Positions 7,799 to 16,644 of a stretch of 64,000 nt of DNA are shown one piece after another. This DNA comes from Pseudomonas fluorescens (GTDB lineage Bacteria; Pseudomonadota; Gammaproteobacteria; Pseudomonadales; Pseudomonadaceae), in contig NZ_JAGGOF010000014.1 of assembly GCF_018614775.1 (NCBI RefSeq), positions 1-64,000 of the forward strand. Reading direction: 5' to 3'. The position numbers and the translations under genes were made by a program. The notes beneath the pieces are model-generated. The model made no database searches. It saw only the letters and a program-made list of their open reading frames with translations, and was not told the DNA's origin. How positions within the stretch are numbered: the first letter of the stretch is position 1; each line of letters opens with the position of its first letter.

Positions 7799-9928
7799 GT
7801 GGATCGCTCTCAGTTACTCAGCACCGCGCGCAGCAACGTCGTAGACCTCAGCCGGGGCAACCTGGGTGTGCCGCTGCTGCTGATGGTCATGCTCGCCATG
7901 ATGATGCTGCCGGTGCCGCCGTTCCTGCTGGACGTGTTCTTCACGTTCAACATCGCCCTGTCGATCGTGGTACTGCTGGTCTGCGTCTACGCGTTGCGTC
8001 CCCTGGATTTCGCCGTCTTTCCGACCATTCTGCTGGTGGCCACGCTGCTGCGCCTGGCGTTGAACGTGGCGTCCACCCGGGTGGTCATGCTCCACGGCCA
8101 GGATGGTCACGCGGCCGCCGGCAAGGTGATCCAGGCCTTCGGTGAGGTGGTGATCGGCGGTAACTACGTGGTGGGTATCGTGGTTTTCGCCATCTTGATG
8201 ATCATCAACTTCGTCGTGGTGACCAAGGGTGCCGGGCGGATTTCCGAGGTGAGCGCGCGTTTCACCCTCGACGCGATGCCCGGCAAGCAAATGGCAATCG
8301 ACGCCGACCTCAACGCTGGCCTGATCGATCAGAACCAGGCCAAGGTCCGTCGTCTTGAAGTCGCCCAGGAAGCCGAGTTCTACGGTTCCATGGACGGTGC
8401 CAGCAAATTCGTTCGCGGTGACGCCATCGCCGGCCTGTTGATCCTGTTCATCAACCTGATCGGCGGCATGGCCGTCGGTATCTTCCAGCACGGCATGAGT
8501 TTCGGCGATGCGGGGAAGGTTTACGCTCTTTTGACTATTGGTGACGGTTTGGTGGCGCAGTTGCCATCACTGTTGTTATCCACAGCAGCCGCCATCATGG
8601 TGACCCGCGCGTCGGGCTCCGAAGACATGGGTAAGCAGATTGGCCGGCAGATGTTCGCTTCCCCCCGGGCCCTGGCCGTGGCCGCTGGCCTGATGGCCGT
8701 AATGGGCTTGGTGCCGGGCATGCCGCATGTGTCTTTCCTGAGTATGGCTGCGTTGGCGGCGGGCGGTGCCTACCTGTTCTGGAAAAAACAGAACACCCAG
8801 AAGGTCCAGGCCCTGCAAGAGGTCAAGCGTCAGCAGGAACTGCTGCCATCGCCGGCCCGGGCCCAGGAAACCAAGGAATTGGGCTGGGATGACGTGACAC
8901 CGATCGACATGATCGGCCTGGAAGTCGGTTATCGCCTGATTCCATTGGTCGATCGCAACCAGGGCGGCCAGTTGCTGGCGCGGATCAAGGGCGTGCGCAA
9001 GAAGCTCTCCCAAGACCTCGGCTTCCTGATGCCGACCGTGCACATCCGCGACAACCTCGACCTGGCGCCGAGCGCCTATCGCCTGACGCTGATGGGCGTG
9101 ATCCTGGCCGAAGCCGAGATTTACCCGGATCGCGAACTGGCGATCAACCCGGGGCAGGTCTACGGCAGCCTAAACGGCATCACCGCCAAGGATCCGGCTT
9201 TCGGCCTGGAAGCGGTGTGGATCGAGATCAGCCAGCGTGCGCAGGCCCAGTCCCTGGGCTATACCGTGGTAGATGCCAGCACCGTGGTAGCAACCCACTT
9301 GAACCAGATCCTGTACAAGCACTCCAGCGAGCTGATCGGCCACGAAGAAGTCCAGCAATTGCTACAAGTCCTGGCCAAGGGTTCGCCAAAGTTGGCTGAA
9401 GAACTGGTGCCGGGGGTTGTTTCGCTGTCGCAGCTGCTCAAGATTCTGCAGGCGCTGTTGGCCGAACAAGTGCCGGTGCGCGACATCCGCAGTATTGCCG
9501 AAGCCATCGCCAACAACGCTTCCAAGAGTCAAGATACCGCCGCGATGGTGGCAGCGGTGCGGGTCGGCGTATCCCGCGCAATCGTCCAAAGCATTGTAGG
9601 CACTGAGTCCGAGCTGCCTGTGATCACGTTGGAGCCAAGGTTGGAACAGATATTGCTCAATAGTCTGCAGAAGGCAGGACAAGGCTCGGAAGAGGGTGTT
9701 CTGCTGGAGCCAAGCATGGCCGAAAAGCTGCAGCGTTCGCTGATCGACGCAGCCCAACGGCAAGAGATGCAAGGCCAGCCAGTGATCCTGCTGGTGGCCG
9801 GTCCGATTCGCGCGATGCTCTCGCGATTCGGACGCCTCGCGGTCCCGGGGCTGCACGTGCTGGCGTACCAGGAAATACCGGACAACAAGCAAGTGACCAT
9901 CGTTGCGACAGTAGGGCCCAACGGCTGA
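7799..9928 (+). CDS. flhA: flagellar export gate protein FlhA
   Basis: FlhA forms the nonameric export-gate ring that docks chaperone-substrate complexes. The open frame extends upstream to 7562, but family alignment from memory (MDRSQLL-like start) and an AGGAACGGGG ribosome site favour the GTG at 7799, giving 709 residues. The TTG one codon earlier is an alternative. About eight transmembrane helices span residues 20-320, with the FHIPEP-type segment RISEVSARFTLDAMPGKQ after the fourth or fifth. The cytoplasmic domain ends near residue 690. flhF follows after 11 bases. Confidence 0.95.
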   Translation: MDRSQLLSTARSNVVDLSRGNLGVPLLLMVMLAMMMLPVPPFLLDVFFTFNIALSIVVLLVCVYALRPLDFAVFPTILLVATLLRLALNVASTRVVMLHGQDGHAAAGKVIQAFGEVVIGGNYVVGIVVFAILMIINFVVVTKGAGRISEVSARFTLDAMPGKQMAIDADLNAGLIDQNQAKVRRLEVAQEAEFYGSMDGASKFVRGDAIAGLLILFINLIGGMAVGIFQHGMSFGDAGKVYALLTIGDGLVAQLPSLLLSTAAAIMVTRASGSEDMGKQIGRQMFASPRALAVAAGLMAVMGLVPGMPHVSFLSMAALAAGGAYLFWKKQNTQKVQALQEVKRQQELLPSPARAQETKELGWDDVTPIDMIGLEVGYRLIPLVDRNQGGQLLARIKGVRKKLSQDLGFLMPTVHIRDNLDLAPSAYRLTLMGVILAEAEIYPDRELAINPGQVYGSLNGITAKDPAFGLEAVWIEISQRAQAQSLGYTVVDASTVVATHLNQILYKHSSELIGHEEVQQLLQVLAKGSPKLAEELVPGVVSLSQLLKILQALLAEQVPVRDIRSIAEAIANNASKSQDTAAMVAAVRVGVSRAIVQSIVGTESELPVITLEPRLEQILLNSLQKAGQGSEEGVLLEPSMAEKLQRSLIDAAQRQEMQGQPVILLVAGPIRAMLSRFGRLAVPGLHVLAYQEIPDNKQVTIVATVGPNG

Positions 9929-9939
9929 GGTAGTGGTTT

Positions 9940-11289
9940 ATGCAAGTGAAGCGTTTTTTCGCCGCCGATATGCGTCAGGCCATGAAGCTGGTTCGTGACG
10001 AGCTGGGCGCCGAGGCAGCCATCATCGGTAATCGCCGGATCGCCGGCGGTGTCGAGCTGACAGCAGCCCTGGATTACAAATTGTCGGCGCTGGCCCCACG
10101 TGTTCCGAACATGGAACTCGAGGACGAGCTGCGCAAGACCCAATCGCGTATCGCCAGTGCCCAGGCCGAATTGAGCCTGCGCACCAGTGAGGGCGAGGCC
10201 GCTCCCGGAACCAATCGTCAATTGTTCGCCGGTCAGCCACTGACCGCCGGCCTGCCGTTGACCGCTGCCGAACCGCTGATCGAGCCAACGCTGGCCGAGC
10301 CGCGTCGTCCGGCACCGGCGCCGGCCGCGCCAGCCCGTGGCGTCGATCCGCGTGCCCTGGACTCGATGCGTTTCGAGCTCAACAGCCTGCGTGAATTGAT
10401 GGAGGTCCAGCTCGGCTCCCTGGCCTGGAACCAGCTGCAAGGCAGCCGTCCGGCCCAGGCCAACCTGTGGCGTCGCCTGCAACGTATCGGCTTGTCCGGT
10501 CCGTTGTCCCGCGACCTGCTGGCACTGATCAATGGTATTGAAGAGCCTCGCCAGGCCTGGCGCATGTTGCTGGCGCACCTGGCGCGGATGATCGCCACGC
10601 CGGAAGTCGAGCCGTTGGAAGAGGGTGGAGTGATTGCCATGGTCGGTCCTGCCGGCATGGGCAAGACCACCACCCTGGCCAAGCTCGCCGCCCGCTATGT
10701 ACTCAAGTACGGTGCCCAGAGCATCGCCCTGGTGAGCATGGACAGTTTCCGCATTGGTGCCCAGGAGCAACTCAAGACCCTTGGCCGCATCCTCAATGTG
10801 TCGGTGACCCACGTAGACCCTGGCCAGTCCCTGGCCCAGGCGCTGGAGCCCCTGCTGCGCAAGCGCGTCGTGCTGATCGATACCGCCGGCCTGCAAGCCA
10901 GCGATCCGGCCCTGCGCTTGCAGCTCGAAAGCCTGGCCGGGCGTGGTATCAAGTCAAAAAATTATCTGGTGTTGGCAACCACCAGCCAGAAGCAGGTTCT
11001 AACCGCCGCATACCACAGCTACAAGCGCTGCGGGCTGAGCGGCTGCATCCTGACTAAGCTGGACGAAACGGCAAGCCTGGGCGAGGTGTTGAGCCTGGCA
11101 ATCAGTCATGAGCTGCCGGTGGCCTACCTGACCGACGGGCCGCGGATCCCGGATGACTTGCATCTGCCGCGCCGTCACCAACTGGTCAGCCGTGCCGTGA
11201 GTGTGCAAATGCAGGAAGAACCCAGCGAGGAAGCCATGGCTGACATGTTCGCTGATATCTACCACAGCCCATCCAAACAGGTCGGCTGA
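9940..11289 (+). CDS. flhF: signal recognition particle-like GTPase FlhF
   Basis: FlhF marks the cell pole for flagellum assembly. The 449-residue product has an N-terminal B domain (MQVKRFFAADMRQAMKLVRD) and a proline/alanine-rich linker. The C-terminal NG GTPase domain shows the P-loop GPAGMGKTTTLAKLAARY, the DSFRIGAQEQLKTL segment and the LIDTAG switch. fleN is 114 bases downstream; FlhF and FleN together set the position and number of polar flagella. Confidence 0.96.
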   Translation: MQVKRFFAADMRQAMKLVRDELGAEAAIIGNRRIAGGVELTAALDYKLSALAPRVPNMELEDELRKTQSRIASAQAELSLRTSEGEAAPGTNRQLFAGQPLTAGLPLTAAEPLIEPTLAEPRRPAPAPAAPARGVDPRALDSMRFELNSLRELMEVQLGSLAWNQLQGSRPAQANLWRRLQRIGLSGPLSRDLLALINGIEEPRQAWRMLLAHLARMIATPEVEPLEEGGVIAMVGPAGMGKTTTLAKLAARYVLKYGAQSIALVSMDSFRIGAQEQLKTLGRILNVSVTHVDPGQSLAQALEPLLRKRVVLIDTAGLQASDPALRLQLESLAGRGIKSKNYLVLATTSQKQVLTAAYHSYKRCGLSGCILTKLDETASLGEVLSLAISHELPVAYLTDGPRIPDDLHLPRRHQLVSRAVSVQMQEEPSEEAMADMFADIYHSPSKQVG

Positions 11290-11296
11290 GGTTATC

Positions 11297-11380
11297 ATGA
11301 GTATTTTTTCTACCTACATCGATGGTCTGCCATGCATTGTTCCGTGTGAACGCGCAGCCAGTAATGTGGCCTCCGTCTAA
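11297..11380 (+). CDS. possible 27-residue leader-like ORF between flhF and fleN
   Basis: A short frame starts at an ATG with GAGG 5 bases upstream and codes for MSIFSTYIDGLPCIVPCERA plus seven residues. It fills most of the flhF-fleN gap and ends 23 bases before fleN. No family is recognised and codon evidence is too short to judge. It could be a chance frame. Confidence 0.25.
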   Translation: MSIFSTYIDGLPCIVPCERAASNVASV

Positions 11381-11403
11381 GTAAGACAAGGTAAAGAACG
11401 AAC

Positions 11404-12234
11404 ATGGGCAGCATGCATCCCGTACAGGTGATCGCGGTGACCGGCGGCAAAGGTGGCGTCGGGAAGACTAACGTGTCAGTGAACTTGTCCCTGGCGCTGG
11501 CAGAGCTTGGCCGTCGGGTCATGTTGCTGGACGCCGACCTGGGCCTGGCGAACGTTGACGTGCTGCTGGGGCTCACCCCCAAGCGGACGCTGGCGGACGT
11601 GATCGAGGGCCGTTGCGAACTGCGCGACGTGCTGTTGCAGGGGCCTGGCGGGATTCGCATCGTGCCGGCCGCTTCCGGTACCCAGAGCATGGTGCACCTG
11701 ACCCCGGCCCAGCACGCGGGCCTGATCCAGGCCTTCAGCGACATCGGCGACAACCTCGATGTGCTGGTGATCGACACGGCGGCCGGCATCGGCGACTCGG
11801 TCGTCAGCTTCGTCCGCGCGGCCCAGGAAGTGTTGCTGGTGGTCTGCGATGAACCGACGTCCATCACCGATGCCTACGCCCTGATCAAGCTGCTGAACCG
11901 CGACTACGGCATGAACCGCTTCCGCGTCCTGGCCAACATGGCCCAGAGCCCCCAGGAGGGTCGCAACCTGTTCGCCAAATTGACAAAAGTCACGGATCGC
12001 TTCCTTGACGTCGCCCTGCAATATGTTGGCGCGGTGCCCTACGACGAAAGCGTGCGCAAGGCCGTCCAGAAGCAACGTGCCGTCTATGAAGCTTTTCCAC
12101 GTTCCAAATGCGCGCTGGCGTTCAAGGCAATCGCCCAGAAGGTCGATACCTGGCCACTGCCTGCCAACCCGCGCGGGCATCTGGAGTTTTTCGTCGAGCG
12201 TCTCGTGCAACAAACAGCAGGGCCCGTGCTATGA
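11404..12234 (+). CDS. fleN: flagellar number regulator FleN (MinD/ParA ATPase)
   Basis: FleN (FlhG) is a membrane-associated ATPase that restrains the activator FleQ and limits flagellar number. The 276-residue product shows the deviant Walker A motif GGKGGVGKTNVSVNLSL, the LLDADLGLANVDVLLG stretch and the VLVIDTAAGIGD Walker B region. A C-terminal amphipathic segment is also present. Its stop overlaps the fliA ATG (ATGA), so the two are translationally coupled. Confidence 0.96.
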   Translation: MGSMHPVQVIAVTGGKGGVGKTNVSVNLSLALAELGRRVMLLDADLGLANVDVLLGLTPKRTLADVIEGRCELRDVLLQGPGGIRIVPAASGTQSMVHLTPAQHAGLIQAFSDIGDNLDVLVIDTAAGIGDSVVSFVRAAQEVLLVVCDEPTSITDAYALIKLLNRDYGMNRFRVLANMAQSPQEGRNLFAKLTKVTDRFLDVALQYVGAVPYDESVRKAVQKQRAVYEAFPRSKCALAFKAIAQKVDTWPLPANPRGHLEFFVERLVQQTAGPVL

Positions 12235-12974
12235 CAGCCAGCAGTTACAACCATCTTTATAAAAAATCGGCACGGGACGCCCAATACGAATTGATCGAGC
12301 GCTATGCGCCACTGGTCAAGCGTATCGCCTATCACCTGCTGGCGCGGTTGCCGGCCAGTGTCCAGGTCGAGGATCTGATCCAGGCCGGCATGATCGGTTT
12401 GCTCGAAGTGTCGAACAAGTACGACGCGAGCAAGGGCGCCAGCTTCGAGACCTATGCCGGCATCCGTATTCGCGGAGCGATGCTCGATGAAGTCCGCAAG
12501 GGCGACTGGGCGCCGCGTTCGGTGCATCGCAACACCCGCATGGTCAGTGATGCGATCCGTGCAATTGAAGCTAAAACCGGGCGTGACGCTAAAGATCACG
12601 AGGTTGCGGCCGAACTCCAGTTGAGTCTCGATGATTATTACGGGATTTTGAACGATACCTTGGGCAGCCGCCTGTTCAGTTTCGACGACCTGTTGCAGGA
12701 CGGCGAACACGAAGGGCTGCACGAGGATGGCGCGAGTGCTCACATGGAGCCATCGCGTGACCTGGAAGATGAACGCTTCCAGAGCGCGTTGGCGGAAGCG
12801 ATTGCCAATTTGCCGGAGCGTGAGCGACTGGTCTTGGCGCTGTACTACGACGAAGAGCTGAACCTCAAGGAAATCGGTGAGGTCCTGGGGGTCAGCGAAT
12901 CGCGGGTCAGCCAGTTACACAGCCAGTGCGCGGCCCGTTTGCGGGGGCGTTTGGGGGAGTGGCGAGCGCGCTGA
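12231..12974 (+). CDS. fliA: flagellar sigma factor FliA (sigma-28)
   Basis: FliA directs RNA polymerase to late flagellar and chemotaxis promoters. The 247-residue product has region 2 (YAPLVKRIAYHLLARLP, DLIQAGMIGLLE, FETYAGIRIRGAMLDEVRKGDW), region 3 and region 4 (LPERERLVLALYY, LKEIGEVLGVSESRVSQLH). Two sequences matching its expected promoter type are seen inside cheZ and between parC and parP. The ATG at 12231 overlaps the fleN stop; the upstream open extension is a frame artefact. Confidence 0.97.
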   Translation: MTASSYNHLYKKSARDAQYELIERYAPLVKRIAYHLLARLPASVQVEDLIQAGMIGLLEVSNKYDASKGASFETYAGIRIRGAMLDEVRKGDWAPRSVHRNTRMVSDAIRAIEAKTGRDAKDHEVAAELQLSLDDYYGILNDTLGSRLFSFDDLLQDGEHEGLHEDGASAHMEPSRDLEDERFQSALAEAIANLPERERLVLALYYDEELNLKEIGEVLGVSESRVSQLHSQCAARLRGRLGEWRAR

Positions 12975-13129
12975 CAGGCCGCGAGCACTGCAAGCGAGGC
13001 TGGCAGGTACTGCACGGTCTCCCTCGTGGTGTTCGAGCTGTTGTCGAGTGTTGTGCCGGATTGATTGAAATGGCGTGTTCAGGTGCTGGACGCGTTTAAG
13101 ACTGCTTGGAGGTCGAATTGGACAAGAAC

Positions 13130-13501
13130 ATGAAAATCCTCATCGTTGATGACTTCTCAACGATGCGGCGGATCATAAAAAACCTGTTGCGTGACCTTGG
13201 GTTCACCAACACGGCCGAAGCAGATGACGGGACCACTGCGCTCCCGATGTTGCACAGTGGCAACTTCGATTTTCTGGTCACCGACTGGAACATGCCCGGT
13301 ATGACCGGTATCGACCTGCTGCGCCAGGTGCGTGCCGATGAAAAACTCAAGCACCTTCCCGTGCTGATGGTCACTGCCGAAGCCAAGCGCGAGCAGATCA
13401 TCGAAGCGGCCCAGGCCGGTGTAAACGGCTATGTGGTCAAACCCTTCACGGCCCAGGCGTTGAAAGAGAAGATCGAAAAAATCTTCGAACGCATCGGCTA
13501 A
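13130..13501 (+). CDS. cheY: chemotaxis response regulator CheY
   Basis: CheY carries the phosphoryl signal from CheA to FliM. The 123-residue receiver domain shows the acid pair D7/D8, the phosphorylation site D52 (LVTDWNMPG), T85-type threonine in MVTAEAK and K107-type lysine in VKPF. The ATG at 13130 gives the usual family length. However, GGAGG at 13108-13112 sits 17 bases from that ATG and 5 bases from a TTG at 13118, so a four-residue longer form (LDKN-) is possible. The 155-base gap after fliA holds no promoter that could be called with confidence. Confidence 0.96.
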   Translation: MKILIVDDFSTMRRIIKNLLRDLGFTNTAEADDGTTALPMLHSGNFDFLVTDWNMPGMTGIDLLRQVRADEKLKHLPVLMVTAEAKREQIIEAAQAGVNGYVVKPFTAQALKEKIEKIFERIG

Positions 13502-13520
13502 CGCGCCACGGGGGGGAGCT

Positions 13521-14306
13521 ATGGATAACGAATCTTCAATGGGCGATTTCGAATCGACCCTGAAAAAACATGCCCGCGAACTGGTCGACAGCCTTGAAAA
13601 AGGCCGCTTTGGCGATGCGGTTCAAATGATCCATGAGCTCAACCAGACCCGTGACCGCGGTCTGTATCAGGAAGTGGGCAAGCTCACGCGTGAATTGCAC
13701 AGTGCGATTGTCAACTTCCAGATCGACCCGCACATGCCGCAGGCCGAGGAAGTCTCGCAGATCACCGACGCCACCGAGCGCCTGGGCTATGTGGTCAAGC
13801 TGACCGAGGCTGCGGCCAACCGCACCATGGACCTGGTGGAAAGCGCTACGCCGCTGGTCAATGGCCTGGGCGAGGAAGCCCAGGCCTTGAGCGCCGACTG
13901 GGGCCGGTTCATGCGTCGCGAAGTCGGGGCTGAAGAGTTTCGGGAGCTGGCCCGCCGGGTCGACGGTTTCCTGACGCGCAGCAGCAACGAGAACCGCGCC
14001 GTGGCCAGCAACCTCAACGACATTCTGCTGGCCCAGGACTATCAGGACCTGACCGGGCAGGTGATCAAGCGCGTGACCCAACTCGTTACCGAGGTGGAAA
14101 GCAATCTGCTCAAACTGGTGCTGATGGCCAGCCAGGTCGACCGCTTTGCCGGCATCGAACACGACCGTGAAGCGATGCTTGCTGAAAAAGATCCACAAAA
14201 ACATCTCTCTCAGGGTGAAGGTCCGCAGATTCATGCCGATAAAAGAGAAGACGTTGTGTCCGGTCAGGACGATGTGGACGATTTGCTGTCCAGCCTTGGA
14301 TTCTGA
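13521..14306 (+). CDS. cheZ: CheY-P phosphatase CheZ
   Basis: CheZ dephosphorylates CheY-P. The 261-residue product is a long helical hairpin. It carries the catalytic segment LAQDYQDLTGQVIKRVTQ, with the conserved glutamine pair, and a C-terminal CheY-binding helix (QDDVDDLLSSLGF). The flexible acidic region before this tail is typical. A sigma-28 type promoter sequence for cheA lies within its last 100 bases. cheY is 19 bases upstream. Confidence 0.96.
   Translation: MDNESSMGDFESTLKKHARELVDSLEKGRFGDAVQMIHELNQTRDRGLYQEVGKLTRELHSAIVNFQIDPHMPQAEEVSQITDATERLGYVVKLTEAAANRTMDLVESATPLVNGLGEEAQALSADWGRFMRREVGAEEFRELARRVDGFLTRSSNENRAVASNLNDILLAQDYQDLTGQVIKRVTQLVTEVESNLLKLVLMASQVDRFAGIEHDREAMLAEKDPQKHLSQGEGPQIHADKREDVVSGQDDVDDLLSSLGF
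14216..14242 (+). promoter_or_regulatory. candidate FliA (sigma-28) promoter inside cheZ, facing cheA
   Basis: TGAAG, 14 bases, then GCCGATAA: a perfect -10 element, the canonical spacing and a one-mismatch -35 relative to TCAAG/TAAAG. Transcription would start near 14250, about 90 bases before the cheA ATG. The site is within coding sequence, so chance is possible, but the 8-base -10 match is unusual. Confidence 0.45.
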
Positions 14307-14337
14307 GTTTTAGCCCTGTTTTAGGAGCACCCCATTA

Positions 14338-16596
14338 ATGAGCTTCGGCGCCGATGAAGAGATCCTTCAGGATTTCCTGGTTGAGGCTGGCGAGATTCTC
14401 GAGCAACTGTCCGAGCAACTGGTCGAGCTGGAAAGCCGGCCTGATGATGCGGACTTGCTCAATGCAATCTTTCGCGGTTTCCACACTGTAAAAGGAGGCG
14501 CCGGCTTCCTCCAGCTCAACGAGCTGGTGGAGTGCTGCCACATTGCCGAAAACGTGTTCGACATCCTGCGCAAGGGTGAACGTCGTGTCGATTCGGAATT
14601 GATGGACGTGGTGCTTGAAGCGCTGGATGCGGTCAACAGCATGTTCAGCGAAGTGCGCGAGCGCTCGCCGATTACTGCCGCCACACCCGAGCTGCTCGCC
14701 GCGCTGGCGCGCCTGGCAGAGCCGCAGTCGGCTGATGAAGCCGTGCCGGTGGTCGAGGCGGTGGTTGAAGAACCCGTCGCCGAGGAATCAGGCGACATTA
14801 CCGATAACGAATTCGAACAACTGCTGGACTCGCTGAACGCCGCCAAGGCCCAGGCCGAGGCGCCGGCGGCACCTGCTGTTGCACCGGCCGGCAATGCTGC
14901 GGCCAGCGATGAAATCACCGACGCCGAGTTCGAGTCGTTGCTCGATCAGTTGCATGGCAAGGGGCAATTTGCCGTGGATGCGGTCGCTCCAACGGTGGCC
15001 CCGGTGGCCCCGGCCGCCCCGAAAGCGGCGGGCGACAACTCCGACATCACCGACGACGAATTCGAAGCCTTGCTCGATCAGTTGCACGGCAAGGGTACCT
15101 TTGCCGTTGAGGCGTTGGACTCGGCCATCGCTTCGGCACCGGCGCCCGCCAAACCGGCTGCGGCTGCGGCTGGCAGCGACCTGATCAGCGACCACGAATT
15201 CGAATCGCTGCTGGATGAGCTGCACGGCAAGGGCAAGTTCAGTGAGGTCGGCACGGCTTCCGCTGCGCCTGCTGCTGCCGCTACGGCTGCCCCGGCGGCC
15301 AAGGCTGCGCCAAGACCCGCTGCCAAGGCACCGGAACCGAAGGCCGAGACACCCAAGCCTGCTGCCGCTGCACCAGCACCGGCTCGTGCCGCGGCTGCGC
15401 CGCCACCGGAAAAACCGGCCAGCGAAGCCGAGACCACTGTTCGGGTCGACACCGCACGCCTGGACGAGATCATGAACATGGTCGGCGAGCTGGTGCTGGT
15501 GCGTAACCGCCTGGTGCGCCTGGGCCTCAACAGCCAGGACGAGGCCATGTCCAAGGCCGTGTCGAACCTCGACGTGGTCACGGCCGACCTGCAAACCGCG
15601 GTCATGAAGACCCGGATGCAACCGATCAAGAAAGTCTTCGGGCGTTTCCCGCGCCTGGTTCGCGACCTGGCTCGCCAGCTCAAGAAAGAAATCAACCTGG
15701 AACTGGTGGGTGAAGAGACCGACCTCGACAAGAACCTTGTCGAGGCCCTGGCCGACCCGTTGGTCCACTTGGTGCGCAACGCGGTCGACCATGGCATCGA
15801 GTCGCCGGAAGAGCGCGAAGCGTCGGGCAAGGTTCGCAGTGGCAGGGTGATCCTGGCCGCCGAGCAGGAGGGCGACCACATCCTGCTGTCGATCTCCGAC
15901 GACGGCAAGGGCATGGACCCGAACGTGTTGCGTTCCATCGCGGTGAAACGCGGTGTGATGGACAAGGACGCCGCCGACCGCCTCAGCGACACCGAGTGCT
16001 ACAACCTGATCTTTGCGCCGGGCTTCTCGACCAAGACCGAGATCTCCGACGTGTCGGGCCGTGGCGTGGGCATGGACGTGGTGAAAACCAAGATTTCCCA
16101 GCTCAACGGTTCGATCAACATTTATTCGACCAAGGGCCAGGGCTCGAAGATTGTCATCAAGGTCCCGCTGACCCTGGCGATCATGCCGACCCTGATGGTG
16201 ATGCTGGGCAACCAGGCCTTTGCCTTCCCACTGGTCAACGTCAACGAGATCTTCCACCTCGACCTGTCGCGCACCAACGTGGTGGACGGCCAGGAAGTGG
16301 TGATCGTACGGGACAAGGCACTGCCGCTGTTCTACCTCAAGCGCTGGCTGGTCAGCTCGGCGGCGCATGTGGAGCAGGGCGAAGGCCACGTGGTGATCCT
16401 CTCGGTAGGTACCCAGCGGATCGGCTTCGTCGTCGATCAGTTGGTGGGCCAGGAAGAAGTGGTCATCAAGCCATTGGGCAAGATGCTCCAGGGCACCCCG
16501 GGCATGTCCGGCGCCACCATCACCGGCGACGGTCGCATCGCATTGATTCTCGATGTGCCAAGCATGCTCAAGCGTTACGCCGCCCGGCGTATTTGA
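14338..16596 (+). CDS. cheA: chemotaxis histidine kinase CheA
   Basis: CheA autophosphorylates under receptor control and passes phosphate to CheY and CheB. The 752-residue product has a P1 HPt domain with H49 (FRGFHTVKGGAGF). A long linker carries four copies of an acidic motif (about residues 152-168, 191-207, 237-253 and 281-297), and an Ala/Pro tract (about 300-365) follows. Next come P3 dimerisation (RLDEIMNMVGELVLVRNRL), P4 ATPase with N box HLVRNAVDHG and DDGKGMD/GRGVGMDVV, and a P5 CheW-like domain. A compact P2 domain is not recognisable. The linker motifs resemble the localisation (LID) region described for CheA proteins that work with ParC and ParP, both encoded downstream. Confidence 0.97.
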   Translation: MSFGADEEILQDFLVEAGEILEQLSEQLVELESRPDDADLLNAIFRGFHTVKGGAGFLQLNELVECCHIAENVFDILRKGERRVDSELMDVVLEALDAVNSMFSEVRERSPITAATPELLAALARLAEPQSADEAVPVVEAVVEEPVAEESGDITDNEFEQLLDSLNAAKAQAEAPAAPAVAPAGNAAASDEITDAEFESLLDQLHGKGQFAVDAVAPTVAPVAPAAPKAAGDNSDITDDEFEALLDQLHGKGTFAVEALDSAIASAPAPAKPAAAAAGSDLISDHEFESLLDELHGKGKFSEVGTASAAPAAAATAAPAAKAAPRPAAKAPEPKAETPKPAAAAPAPARAAAAPPPEKPASEAETTVRVDTARLDEIMNMVGELVLVRNRLVRLGLNSQDEAMSKAVSNLDVVTADLQTAVMKTRMQPIKKVFGRFPRLVRDLARQLKKEINLELVGEETDLDKNLVEALADPLVHLVRNAVDHGIESPEEREASGKVRSGRVILAAEQEGDHILLSISDDGKGMDPNVLRSIAVKRGVMDKDAADRLSDTECYNLIFAPGFSTKTEISDVSGRGVGMDVVKTKISQLNGSINIYSTKGQGSKIVIKVPLTLAIMPTLMVMLGNQAFAFPLVNVNEIFHLDLSRTNVVDGQEVVIVRDKALPLFYLKRWLVSSAAHVEQGEGHVVILSVGTQRIGFVVDQLVGQEEVVIKPLGKMLQGTPGMSGATITGDGRIALILDVPSMLKRYAARRI
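14788..15240 (+). other. four tandem LID-like motifs coded within cheA
   Basis: The motif is [DEL]-I-[TS]-D-x-E-F-E-x-L-L-D-x-L-[HN]-[GA], with copies starting near 14791, 14908, 15046 and 15178. The last three continue as HGKG-x-F. They are spaced 115-140 bases apart by Ala/Pro-rich linkers. The repeats are coded in frame and the DNA itself is only partly repeated. The core LLDxLHG resembles the CheZ tail DDLLSSLGF. Confidence 0.85.
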
Positions 16597-16644
16597 TTCT
16601 GGAGGAGGGCGGCCCATGGCCGCGCCTCGTCTAACGGAGTGTTT

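Noticed and set aside
9963..9970. GCCGATAT as a sigma-28 -10 element at the start of flhF
   Set aside because: It is inside the flhF coding start, with no -35 at correct spacing and a wrong last base.
13081..13129. Sigma-28 promoter before cheY (TTTAAG..GTCGAATT)
   Set aside because: Spacing is only 11 bases, the -10 is poor and it overlaps the ribosome site.
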